The notes beneath the pieces were generated by a model. The model had not been told where the DNA came from. It saw only the letters and a program-made list of their open reading frames with translations, and did not search any database. The position numbers were made by a program, and so were the translations under genes. From positions 1-64,000 of the forward strand of contig JAEELO010000049.1 of assembly GCA_016282705.1 (NCBI GenBank): a stretch of DNA of 64,000 nt, written 5' to 3'. Shown here piece after piece: positions 38,514 through 47,793 of the stretch. Position 1 is the first letter of the stretch. Each line of letters starts with the position of its first letter. The DNA comes from Candidatus Gastranaerophilales bacterium (lineage in GTDB: Bacteria; Cyanobacteriota; Vampirovibrionia; Gastranaerophilales; Gastranaerophilaceae).

Positions 38514-40280
38514 ATGAAAAACAAATTGATTAAAACATCTTTCTTATGCTTAGCAACTCTAATAGGAAGTTGTGCAATGGCATTTGAACCGGCGGCAAAC
38601 CCTGCAAGCTCTGGATATGACCCCGGTTTGCTTGACAACTCTAACCTTATTCAAGGCAGACAATATCAAGCTAAAACTAAGTACGAAGCTTCAAAAGATC
38701 CTGCGATTGTTGAAGAAGAAGTTCGTCAAAAGATGGATCTTCTCAATACAGAGCAAGTTTCTTTTAAATTAAAAGACATTCAAATCACAGGTAACACTGT
38801 ATTTCCGACATATGTATTAATGAGATTGGTTGATTTCAAAATCGGTCAGGATGTTACTATCAACGATTTGATTATGTCTGCTAATGATATTACAGACTAC
38901 TATCAAGCTAAAGGTTATGTTTCAACAATAGCTTATTTACCTCCGCAAAAAGTTCAAAACGGAAAAGTTGAAATTAAAGTTTTAGAAGGTAAATACGGTA
39001 ACATAGAAATCAACCCCGGCAAATGGGAAAGATCTTCATACTTAAATAAACATTACTTAATTGATAATAATATTGCTCCGGGAAAAGTATTAAACGTAAA
39101 AGACGTTCGTAATGCCTTAACAGATATGAACACAGAAGAATATATGCAAGGTAAAGTATCTTTTGCAGATAATGAAGAATCTGAAGAATATTCAGATGTT
39201 ACATTGGATGTAAAAGACAGATTCCCGTTAAACTTAGACTTAAGATATGATAACCAAGGCAGAGATGCTATCGGTACACAAAGAGGTGTTATATATGCAG
39301 GTCTTCATGATGTAACAGGTCATGGTGATACATTAATGGGTACATTAGCAGTTTCTAAGCATTCACTTGGAGCAGGCGGTATGTATTCATTACCTATTGC
39401 AAAAAATGATACAAGATTAAATCTTGGTTATTCATACTCACATGTTAGTTTAAGAAATGCTTTAAAACCTCTTGGTCTTAAAGGTGATTCACATGACTAC
39501 TTTGTTGGTGTATCAAGAAGATTAGCTAAAGGCTCAGACTACAGATTATACGGTGATATCACATTTGACTGGAGAGACACAACAACAAAATCAAAAGTAT
39601 TGGATTATCATAACAGATATCGTTCAAGAGTACTCAGAGGTACTTTAACGGATGTTAAAGATGATAACTACGGAAGATGGTTAATTACAGGTAGTGTAGC
39701 CGGCGGTATTCCGATTGATGCTTCTGACTACAGAATGAACAAGTCAAAACCAAGCAACAGCTTTGTTAAATTAAATGCAGGACTTGCTCGTTTACAAGTA
39801 TTACCATACAACCAATTAGCTATTTTACAAGTTAACGGACAATATGCAAACAGACATATGTTTGCATCTGAAGCATTCCAAGTTGGCGGTATATCTTCAG
39901 TTAGAGGTTATGACGAAGGTTACTACATCGGCGACTACGGTGTTACTGCAAGCTTTGAATACAGAGCTCCGATTCCGGGTTTAAAAGCTTTATTACCTGA
40001 AAAATATGGATTTATCAGTGATTCTATCCAACTTGCAGGATTCTATGATTTCGGTTGGTTAGGCAACAGATATCAAGGCGACAGCTGGGGCAATTATCCA
40101 AACGGAAGAACAGATTACTTAATGAGCGCAGGTCCTGGTATCGTTGTTAAATTAACAAAATATATATCTGCTAACATGTATTGGGGCTTCCCGATTGGTA
40201 AAGCAACAAGAAACTATGCAGGAGCCAGAGATACGACGAACTGCAGATTCCACTTTACGGTTACATCAAACATTTTATAA
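38514..40280 (+). CDS. ShlB/FhaC/HecB-family two-partner secretion outer-membrane transporter (TpsB)
   Basis: N-terminal signal and POTRA-like FKLKDIQITGNTVFPTYVLMRLVDFKIGQ; C-terminal barrel with FQVGGISSVRGYDEG (VRGY) motif. Confidence 0.92.
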   Translation: MKNKLIKTSFLCLATLIGSCAMAFEPAANPASSGYDPGLLDNSNLIQGRQYQAKTKYEASKDPAIVEEEVRQKMDLLNTEQVSFKLKDIQITGNTVFPTYVLMRLVDFKIGQDVTINDLIMSANDITDYYQAKGYVSTIAYLPPQKVQNGKVEIKVLEGKYGNIEINPGKWERSSYLNKHYLIDNNIAPGKVLNVKDVRNALTDMNTEEYMQGKVSFADNEESEEYSDVTLDVKDRFPLNLDLRYDNQGRDAIGTQRGVIYAGLHDVTGHGDTLMGTLAVSKHSLGAGGMYSLPIAKNDTRLNLGYSYSHVSLRNALKPLGLKGDSHDYFVGVSRRLAKGSDYRLYGDITFDWRDTTTKSKVLDYHNRYRSRVLRGTLTDVKDDNYGRWLITGSVAGGIPIDASDYRMNKSKPSNSFVKLNAGLARLQVLPYNQLAILQVNGQYANRHMFASEAFQVGGISSVRGYDEGYYIGDYGVTASFEYRAPIPGLKALLPEKYGFISDSIQLAGFYDFGWLGNRYQGDSWGNYPNGRTDYLMSAGPGIVVKLTKYISANMYWGFPIGKATRNYAGARDTTNCRFHFTVTSNIL

Positions 40281-40296
40281 TCGTAAAAAAAGATAT

Positions 40297-40328
40297 AAAA
40301 AAGAGGAGCAAATGCTCCTCTTTTTTTT
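40297..40328 (+). terminator. Intrinsic terminator of tpsB-like gene
   Basis: AAAAGAGGAGCA-AA-TGCTCCTCTTTTTTTT. Confidence 0.9.
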
Positions 40329-40463
40329 GCTAATAAAACACGTTCACTCTTTTTGCGCAAAGACAATAGGATAAATATCGGCTATTTTACGTTATCTAAA
40401 GAAGTATAAAAAAAATCCAAATTTTTCAATTTGGACCGTTAAACAAAAAGGAAATTAAGATTT

Positions 40464-41543
40464 TCAATTTCTATACCCTATTCCGGCTCTGTATCCTGAT
40501 ACTGTATACATCATAGGCAATGCAGGTTCTATCCATTTTAATCCTGACAATAAAGAAACTGTTGCAATATCATCTGTATGTAGTCCTATATCCAGAACCT
40601 CAGGAGTTCTTTCTTTTTCAGCTTTAACTTTTTTCGAATATTCTCTCTTAAAATAAATATTTTCCTTTTCCTTATTCAAGAAATCTATATCTAAAATATC
40701 CTGATATACTTCGTTTTCTAAATTTTTTGTTTTTTTATTACACAATGGTTCTATGACTCTGTTTCCTATTATATTTGCGATTTTACTGCCACCTATAATT
40801 CCTGTTAATATTATTCCGGCAGTCATGCCTATAGCCCTTGCACCTTTAGATTGAATTCCTGCTTTTTCCAATAGTCCTAAAGCAATACCTGCACCGACAT
40901 TACACATAAAAATATTTGCGAGATACTGATACGAACCTTCTTTTATTTTATTCGGAATTTTTTCTTTCCAATGCTTTTTATCTGTAACTCTGTCAGATAA
41001 AATACCACCTGCAATACCTCCAACTACAGGAACAGCACCATATACAGATAAATATCCTATTTCTGAAAAAATATCTTTAGCACTGATATTCTGCGGTGAA
41101 GGAATAAGTTTTTCCAAAAATTCTCTGCCGCTTTGCTTTTTTCCCAATTTATTAAACAAGGTTGCGACATATGAAAGCTTTAATACTTTTTCTTTACTTT
41201 CTTGAAGTATTCTTTCTATGTTTTTATCCGGTTTCTGAGTTTTTATAAAAGTATCAACTAATTGATTATTATTAGCTTTTATTTTATCAATACATAAAGG
41301 CAGAGGTCTATTCGCAACTTTAGAAGCAATATGAGGAGCAGCCAATGCGGAAGCAATAGTAACACCCATTGTAATTCCGGATTTTAATGCTCGTTTTGCT
41401 CTTTTACCTTTTTCTTCACGCATAGCATCGGCTGTAACAAATGCAACACCGCCGGCGGCGAGCATTGCAGGAACTACTTTTTGAAATTTTGATACTAATA
41501 TCGGCTGGTCTAAAAATTTTCCTATAGCTTGTATTTTATTCAT
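40464..41543 (-). CDS. Hypothetical membrane protein with glycine-rich TM segments
   Basis: 359 aa; several hydrophobic Gly/Ala-rich segments; start overlaps the stop of the DtxR-type regulator by 8 bp. Confidence 0.65.
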   Translation of the reverse strand: MNKIQAIGKFLDQPILVSKFQKVVPAMLAAGGVAFVTADAMREEKGKRAKRALKSGITMGVTIASALAAPHIASKVANRPLPLCIDKIKANNNQLVDTFIKTQKPDKNIERILQESKEKVLKLSYVATLFNKLGKKQSGREFLEKLIPSPQNISAKDIFSEIGYLSVYGAVPVVGGIAGGILSDRVTDKKHWKEKIPNKIKEGSYQYLANIFMCNVGAGIALGLLEKAGIQSKGARAIGMTAGIILTGIIGGSKIANIIGNRVIEPLCNKKTKNLENEVYQDILDIDFLNKEKENIYFKREYSKKVKAEKERTPEVLDIGLHTDDIATVSLLSGLKWIEPALPMMYTVSGYRAGIGYRN

Positions 41544-41973
41544 CAGCTTTTGTGTTCATATATCCTTTCTTAAACTCATTTATGAACTCTTGATTTTTTG
41601 TGCAGCATTTATGAAAATTTTGAATTCGGCTAAATAATTTTTCGCTTATTACATGTTCGATTTTACAGGCATTTTCCTCTGCTTCTTTTTTATCAAGTCC
41701 CAATGTTTTTTCAAAAAAAGCAGTAAAAGTCTTATGCCTTTTTATAACACTTTTGGCTTTTTTTAAGCCTTCGGGAGTAATCATTATCCCTTTATGACCT
41801 TCATAAATAATAAGTTTTCTTTCAGCAAGTTTTGACAATGCTTCTGAAACAGATGCCCTTGAAATGTTCATTCTTTTTGCAATTTCAACTGCTTTTACAT
41901 TTTCACTTACTTCAAGTAAATTACATATTAATTCTAAATAATCTTCTAAACTTGCACTTAAATTTTTGTCCAT
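41536..41973 (-). CDS. DtxR/MntR-family metal-dependent transcriptional regulator
   Basis: SLEDYLELICNLLEVSENVKAVEIAKRMNISRASVSEALSKLAERKLIIYEGHKGIMITPEGLKKAKSVIKRHKTFTAFFEKTLGLDKKEAEENACKIEHVIS. Confidence 0.92.
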   Translation of the reverse strand: MDKNLSASLEDYLELICNLLEVSENVKAVEIAKRMNISRASVSEALSKLAERKLIIYEGHKGIMITPEGLKKAKSVIKRHKTFTAFFEKTLGLDKKEAEENACKIEHVISEKLFSRIQNFHKCCTKNQEFINEFKKGYMNTKADE

Positions 41974-41996
41974 GTTCTATCTTTCCGTTAAAAAAA

Positions 41997-42037
41997 TTGT
42001 AAGTCACACCTAACATTTTGTCAAGCATGCCTTACAA
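41997..42037. promoter_or_regulatory. Tandem operator-like sequences between the DtxR-type regulator gene and coaE
   Basis: GTAAGTCACACCTAAC (41999-42014) and GTCAAGCATGCCTTAC (42020-42035), 21 bp apart, bounded by TTGTAAG/CTTACAA. Confidence 0.5.
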
Positions 42038-42089
42038 ATTAATTTGAACATTTTAAAAAAATATTGTAAAATCTTAACCGTGAGGGATT

Positions 42090-42683
42090 ATGATTAAAGT
42101 TGCAATAACAGGAAATATCGCAAGCGGAAAATCACAAGTAGAAAAAATATTATTATCTATGGGCTTTAAAGTCGCCGATACAGATAAGATAAATCATTTT
42201 ATCCTTTTAACCGATTTATCCGCAATACAAGAAATAAAAGAAACATTCATAACAGATGATATTCTTGACGAAGATGATTGTATTTCAAGAGCAAAATTGG
42301 GGAAAGTTGTGTTCTCTGACAATGCAAAAAAAGCCCAACTGGAAGCAATTTTACATAAACGCATAATAGCAAAAATTCAGGATTTTTTTAATCAAAATGA
42401 AAATCAAAAAGTAGTATTTGTATCAGTACCGTTACTGTTTGAAATACACCAAGAAAAAATGTTCGATAAAATTATTTTTATATCTGCTGATGAAGATATT
42501 CGATTACAAAGACTGATGAAACGCAATAATTATTCCGAAAAGTATGCAAGAGCTCGTATGGCTTCTCAATTCCCTGAAGATGAAAAAATTAAAAAGTCAG
42601 ATTTCGTTATATACAACAATTCCGATTTTATTAACTTAAGAGTTCACGTTAGTGAAGTTGCAAAAATATTGCTTAATTTGTAA
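42090..42683 (+). CDS. coaE: Dephospho-CoA kinase
   Basis: VAITGNIASGKSQVEKIL, VADTDKINH, VPLLFE. Confidence 0.92.
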   Translation: MIKVAITGNIASGKSQVEKILLSMGFKVADTDKINHFILLTDLSAIQEIKETFITDDILDEDDCISRAKLGKVVFSDNAKKAQLEAILHKRIIAKIQDFFNQNENQKVVFVSVPLLFEIHQEKMFDKIIFISADEDIRLQRLMKRNNYSEKYARARMASQFPEDEKIKKSDFVIYNNSDFINLRVHVSEVAKILLNL

Positions 42684-45195
42684 TATCAATCCTGTTTGCT
42701 GTTAATTTTAATATGGATGATTTATAAAAATCAGTATTGATATTCAAATACTCACCTAAAACAAGTATTGAGAATAAGAAATCTCTGACTTCTTCCATAT
42801 TTTCATTAGAATCTAATGCTGCATCTAAAAGTGCAGTGAAGTTTGTATAAATCTTGTTAAAATACAAGTTCTGAGCTTCCGCTATATCGACTTTTAACTG
42901 CAATTTTCCTGCATTCTCAAACAGTTTAATAGTTTTTTCAAGTCTGTGAATTTCAAAATTCTTTGCAAAATCATATATAGCCTTTTGTATTTCCTCAGAG
43001 AATATGTTTTCTGTCGGTTTTTTATTTATTTTTACCTGAAAATCATTTGCTTCATTTATTATTTCAAGTGCCTGTTGAATTGTATTCTCATCACTTATAT
43101 TTACTGATTTAGAAAAAACATCATTAAAATCGTGAGATAAAGTATATTGTGCAGCCAGTTTATATTCCTGCGGAACATTAATTCCGAGAGAAATTAACTG
43201 CAAAATAGAACTTTTACCGTCATTATAAACATCTCTGTATATATCCGAGAATTTTCTCATTTTGCCTTTTAATGCGGTAAGAAGAATATTGCTTCTATCC
43301 TCTATCAATAAATCTCTCAATGTATAATATTCGTTACCGAATACACTATCGAGCATTCTTATTATCTCGGTAGTCGGTTTATTTAAATATATATCAACTA
43401 ATTTTTTTGACAATTCCGATATATTGTCGGATTCATCAAATTTCTTTATGGCGCAATGAAAATCACCTTCGGGGAATTGCAGAGAAGCGAAGAAGAAATC
43501 TGATTTTTCAAGAGTTATTTGAGATTCTATTTCAATTCGTCCTGCAGTAAAGGATGTTGCCCCCTTAGATGAATGCTTATAATAATGCTTTTTGATATTA
43601 TAACAATATAAAGATGAATTATCTTCGTATTTGGTTTGAGAAGAAGATATTGCCCATAAAGCAGCTATTTGCTTCATTGAAACAACTGACGGTTTTACAA
43701 ATTTATCATAAACATCTTCTCCGCTGCCAAATCCTGTTATATTACTCTTTGCTCTTGACAATATTGCTTTAAAGCCTGTTTCGATGTCTTTATCTGTATA
43801 AGAAGAAGCCAGCTGCATTGCTCTTGCTGCATATTTCATTATCTGAGTTGTTTCAATACCGGATATTTCAGCAAAGAACCATCCGCAGCTTGTATACATC
43901 AATAATGCTTGACGCTGCATTTCCATTAATTTTAGAGCATTTACTATATCTTGCTGTTCAAGTTTGTACTTTTGGTGTGTTTCTATAAACTTATTTATAG
44001 AGGTTTTATCTCTGTCTAAAATAACGGAAATATAGTCATTACGAGCATCCCATATATTTTTAAAATACTTGGAAGCATTTGTTTCAAATATTTTTACGAG
44101 TTCATCTCTAACATAATCCAATGCTTCACGTAAAGGTTTTCTCCATTTTTGATTCCAGCCGTATTGTCCGCCTGTTGAACATCCGCAATCATCGCACCAT
44201 CTGCCGACACCATGAGCACAACTCCAAGAAGAAACATCTTTTATATCAGCTTCATAAACAGGCGGCACAAGTTCTAAATAATTACCATAGTTTGTAACAA
44301 TAAAACCTTCGCTTTTGGTTCTGATTTTCAGAATATATGATAGAGCCATATCACCAAATTTAGTATGATGACCATAGCTTTCACCATCGGTTGCAATATT
44401 AACCAACTGATCATAATCTCTTTGGTCTGAAACACCATCTTTTAACCTTGATATAAATTTGTTTCCGTCAGTTAAAAGTTCATCAAACGCAACTGACTTT
44501 GATATAGAACCGTCATAGAAAAATAAATCCAAATATTTTGTTTTATCCTTACTATGATAGAATCTGTATGCTCTTGCAGGATCAATATTACCCCAGCTTA
44601 CATCCTGCCATTCATCGTCAGAACCAAGCTTTCTTACGCATTTAGCCTGATGTGGAGATAATATCGTAAATTTAATACCGCAATCAATAAGAGATTCCAG
44701 AGTTTCTCTGTCACAGGCTGTTTCGGCGAGCCACATTCCTTCGGGTTTCCTTCCGAAACGGTATTGAAAATCTTTAATTCCCCATATTATTTCAGTATAC
44801 TTATCTCTTTCGTTTGCAAGAGGCATTATAATATGGTTATAAACTTGCGCAATTGCATTACCATGTCCGTTATTCATTGATATACTGTCAATATCAGCCT
44901 GAATAATTCTTTGATATGAGCGCGGAGTATACTTTTCCATCCAAGAAAGAAGTGTAGGTCCAAAGTTAAAACTGATATAAGAATAGTTATTTACGATATC
45001 CAAAATTCTGTTTTCCTGCGTAACTATCTTTGAAACAGAATTCGGAGTATAGCATTCGGCAGAAACTCTTTCATTCCAATCGTGAAAAGGATTTGCGCTG
45101 TCTTGTATTTCTATGGTTTCCAACCAAGGATTTTCTCTCGGCGGTTGGTAAAAATGACCGTGTACGGTTAAATATACTTTTTTATTATCCTTCAC
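42673..45195 (-). CDS. Glycoside hydrolase family 57 / DUF3536-containing protein
   Basis: LTVHGHFYQPPRENPWLETIE, GMWLAETACDRETLESL, NIATDGESYGHHTKFGDMAL. Confidence 0.88.
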   Translation of the reverse strand: MKDNKKVYLTVHGHFYQPPRENPWLETIEIQDSANPFHDWNERVSAECYTPNSVSKIVTQENRILDIVNNYSYISFNFGPTLLSWMEKYTPRSYQRIIQADIDSISMNNGHGNAIAQVYNHIIMPLANERDKYTEIIWGIKDFQYRFGRKPEGMWLAETACDRETLESLIDCGIKFTILSPHQAKCVRKLGSDDEWQDVSWGNIDPARAYRFYHSKDKTKYLDLFFYDGSISKSVAFDELLTDGNKFISRLKDGVSDQRDYDQLVNIATDGESYGHHTKFGDMALSYILKIRTKSEGFIVTNYGNYLELVPPVYEADIKDVSSWSCAHGVGRWCDDCGCSTGGQYGWNQKWRKPLREALDYVRDELVKIFETNASKYFKNIWDARNDYISVILDRDKTSINKFIETHQKYKLEQQDIVNALKLMEMQRQALLMYTSCGWFFAEISGIETTQIMKYAARAMQLASSYTDKDIETGFKAILSRAKSNITGFGSGEDVYDKFVKPSVVSMKQIAALWAISSSQTKYEDNSSLYCYNIKKHYYKHSSKGATSFTAGRIEIESQITLEKSDFFFASLQFPEGDFHCAIKKFDESDNISELSKKLVDIYLNKPTTEIIRMLDSVFGNEYYTLRDLLIEDRSNILLTALKGKMRKFSDIYRDVYNDGKSSILQLISLGINVPQEYKLAAQYTLSHDFNDVFSKSVNISDENTIQQALEIINEANDFQVKINKKPTENIFSEEIQKAIYDFAKNFEIHRLEKTIKLFENAGKLQLKVDIAEAQNLYFNKIYTNFTALLDAALDSNENMEEVRDFLFSILVLGEYLNINTDFYKSSILKLTANRIDITN

Positions 45196-45216
45196 TACTA
45201 TCTCCTGATAAAATTT

Positions 45217-45720
45217 TTATTTATTTTCGTTAGTTTTTGCTTTATGAGTAAGCATTGTAAATGTTTTTGCATCAACCCAAGGATCACCTAATGCTGCAGA
45301 AAATACTGTTCCTTCTATTTTTATTTTATCTCCTGCTTCTATATCAACATTCTTCTCTGCTAATGCTCTTGTTACAAAAATTTTCATCTCCGATAACGGT
45401 ATTGTATGATTTGTAACATCCGGTCTTTTTATAAGAATACCGATATATTTTGTACCATCTTTAAATGCAGGCTTATAATCCAGTCCTAAGGAAGTAAATG
45501 CAACAAATTCCGCAGTAAAAGAAATATTTTTATTCAAATATTTGCTTGGCGCACTAACAACATCCAATGGAGAGACATTAGTATATGCGGAAGTTATAGG
45601 ATTTGTAACCGTTTTTGCAGCCGGTACTGCCGGTTTTTTTACGGGAGTTGTAGTAGCGGCATCAATATTTAATCCTGCAAAAAAACAAAATATTGCAATT
45701 ATCGTAATGATTTTTTTCAT
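45217..45720 (-). CDS. Hypothetical exported protein (OB-fold-like)
   Basis: 167 aa, signal peptide; ...PSKYLNKNISFTAEFVAF...GDKIKIEGTVFSAALGDPWVDAKTF. Confidence 0.6.
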   Translation of the reverse strand: MKKIITIIAIFCFFAGLNIDAATTTPVKKPAVPAAKTVTNPITSAYTNVSPLDVVSAPSKYLNKNISFTAEFVAFTSLGLDYKPAFKDGTKYIGILIKRPDVTNHTIPLSEMKIFVTRALAEKNVDIEAGDKIKIEGTVFSAALGDPWVDAKTFTMLTHKAKTNENK

Positions 45721-45821
45721 TATAAAAACCTCTATAATATACGTTCAGTAATTATTAACATAATTATATAATATTTTAGCACATGTTGTACAAAAAAAAT
45801 TATATCCTTCTGTATAAATAA

Positions 45822-47033
45822 TTATTCCTTCTCCATTTTTCGCCGTTTATGAATATTTTGCACGGATTTTATACCGAGTGTACCCACTGATATAGAACCT
45901 TTCCCGTATTTCTCTTCTATTTTATCCAATGTATTTACCAGATTAGAATTCTTTTCCGAATTTTTATCAACAAATAACTCCATCTGACCGGTAGAAATAT
46001 CTTTCAAACCCGAAACATAAATTCCTGAAGCACGATAAATAATATCATTCGTAAACATTTCGGTAAACATTAATTTAACATATTTCATAAGTATAATTTC
46101 CGAATCCGATTCAGCTTCAAGTTTGCATTCCCGAACAAATACTTTAAAATCCTTAGTTCTGAGCATAACATACAATAAAGAAGCCTTTTGCTGATTTTCT
46201 CGCAGTTTTTTACAAACATTATGCAAATGAAACTCCAATTCGGTCATTATATAATTTTTATCGGAAGAGAAATCAGGGAAAGCACGAGTTCTTTGGATAG
46301 ATTTTGGTTTCTCCGCGACTCCTGTCAAGGGAATAACACTTTCACCCATTAACTCATATTTAAGCTCCAGTCCTTTTTTACCGAATTTACATTTAAAAAA
46401 TTCATCATCTTTTTGCAAAATTTGAACAGCATAAAAAATACCGCAGGCTTTTAAGCTTCTTGATATATTTCTGCCTATTCCCCAAATTTCTTCTACAGGT
46501 AAATCTTTGAGCTCAGAAGCTATCATTTCTTTTGAGATAAAATAAATCCCGCTTAATTTTTTAGCTTTATAAGCTGCCGTTTTAGCCAGAACCTTTGAGG
46601 TTGAAATCCCGACAGAAACAGAAATACCAAGATTTTTTTCTATGTCATTTTTTATTTTATCGGCAATTTCGACAAAAGATAAATTCAATAATTTATCAAG
46701 TCCCGTTATATCCATAAAAGCTTCATCTATAGAATAAATATCTATTTTATCCGAATAATTTTTTAAGAAAGAAAACATGCGCTGTGACAAATTATGATAA
46801 AGAGCAAAATCAGCACTAAGATAAATTGCCTGAGGAAAATCCCTTTTTGCCATAAAATAAGGAATTCCCATTGTTATTCCAAGTTTTTTTGCCTCATTAG
46901 AACGAGCTATAACACATCCGTCATTATTACTCAATACACAAACCGGTTTCCCTTTTAAAGAAGGGTTCATAAGCACTTCACAGCTTGCAAAAAAATTATT
47001 TCCGTCAACCAATGCTATTATTTTTTGTTTCAT
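45822..47033 (-). CDS. umuC: Y-family DNA polymerase (UmuC/Pol V-like)
   Basis: ALVDGNNFFASCEVLMNPSLKGKPVCVLSNNDGCVIARSNEAKKLGI; YSIDEAFMDITG; C-terminal UmuC extension. Confidence 0.93.
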   Translation of the reverse strand: MKQKIIALVDGNNFFASCEVLMNPSLKGKPVCVLSNNDGCVIARSNEAKKLGITMGIPYFMAKRDFPQAIYLSADFALYHNLSQRMFSFLKNYSDKIDIYSIDEAFMDITGLDKLLNLSFVEIADKIKNDIEKNLGISVSVGISTSKVLAKTAAYKAKKLSGIYFISKEMIASELKDLPVEEIWGIGRNISRSLKACGIFYAVQILQKDDEFFKCKFGKKGLELKYELMGESVIPLTGVAEKPKSIQRTRAFPDFSSDKNYIMTELEFHLHNVCKKLRENQQKASLLYVMLRTKDFKVFVRECKLEAESDSEIILMKYVKLMFTEMFTNDIIYRASGIYVSGLKDISTGQMELFVDKNSEKNSNLVNTLDKIEEKYGKGSISVGTLGIKSVQNIHKRRKMEKE

Positions 47034-47054
47034 AATTAACCTTTAAGAAAAATC

Positions 47055-47084
47055 TGCGGGGATTTGAAGGGAGGAGTCCCCGCA
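47055..47084 (-). terminator. Terminator/attenuator-like hairpin between lexA and umuC
   Basis: Minus strand TGCGGGGA-CTCCTCCCTTCAAA-TCCCCGCA followed by GATTTTT. Confidence 0.6.
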
Positions 47085-47116
47085 TTTAGAAGAATAATTG
47101 TGTATATTTGAATAAT

Positions 47117-47692
47117 TTAAAATTTTCTTACAATACCCTGTGCAACACCAAATATAACAAGCTGTTCTTTCGGGTATAAATTAGGATAATTTGAATTTGC
47201 AGGTTCTAAATAAACCGTTCCTTTTCTGTTTCTATACGTTTTTAGAGTATAACCGCCATCTATAAATGCAATTACAATATCGCCGTCTTTCGCCGTATTT
47301 GTTTTTTGAACTATAACCTTATCGCCCTCATAAATACCCAAATCTATCATAGAGTCGCCGGATACAGTAAACAAAAAAGTTGAAGGACTGTTGATATCAA
47401 ATGCATCATCTAAAGATACTCTTTTTTCAACATAATCATCCGCAACGGAGGCAAACCCTGCTTTTACTACAGAAGAGAATAACACCGCACCGAATAAATC
47501 TTTATTTATATAAAAGCGATTATTTCTTTCAAAAATAAGATTTTCTTCCTTTAGCTTATTAAAATACTGCCAGATTGAATTTTTATGTTTAAAACCAAAA
47601 TCCTTAGCAATGATTTCAAAGCTGGGAAGGACTTCCTGCCCGTATAATTCTTTTAACTTTTCAAAGAATGTTTTTTGTTTTTCAGTAAGCAT
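47117..47692 (-). CDS. lexA: LexA-type SOS repressor / S24 autoprotease
   Basis: N-terminal winged HTH; KAGFAS cleavage site; VSGDSMIDLGIYEGDKVIVQK and GGYTLKTYR catalytic Ser/Lys motifs. Confidence 0.88.
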   Translation of the reverse strand: MLTEKQKTFFEKLKELYGQEVLPSFEIIAKDFGFKHKNSIWQYFNKLKEENLIFERNNRFYINKDLFGAVLFSSVVKAGFASVADDYVEKRVSLDDAFDINSPSTFLFTVSGDSMIDLGIYEGDKVIVQKTNTAKDGDIVIAFIDGGYTLKTYRNRKGTVYLEPANSNYPNLYPKEQLVIFGVAQGIVRKF

Positions 47693-47696
47693 ATTT

Positions 47697-47722
47697 ATAT
47701 TATAGACATTTGTCTATAATAT
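47697..47722. promoter_or_regulatory. Putative LexA operator
   Basis: ATATTATAGACA-TT-TGTCTATAATAT perfect 12-bp arms, ends 4 bp upstream of lexA start codon. Confidence 0.65.
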
Positions 47723-47793
47723 GTCAAGCAAATTATTTTTATTTTGAGTTTTTACAAAAATACCATATAATCTAATAAAAAAGTGTGTAAAAT

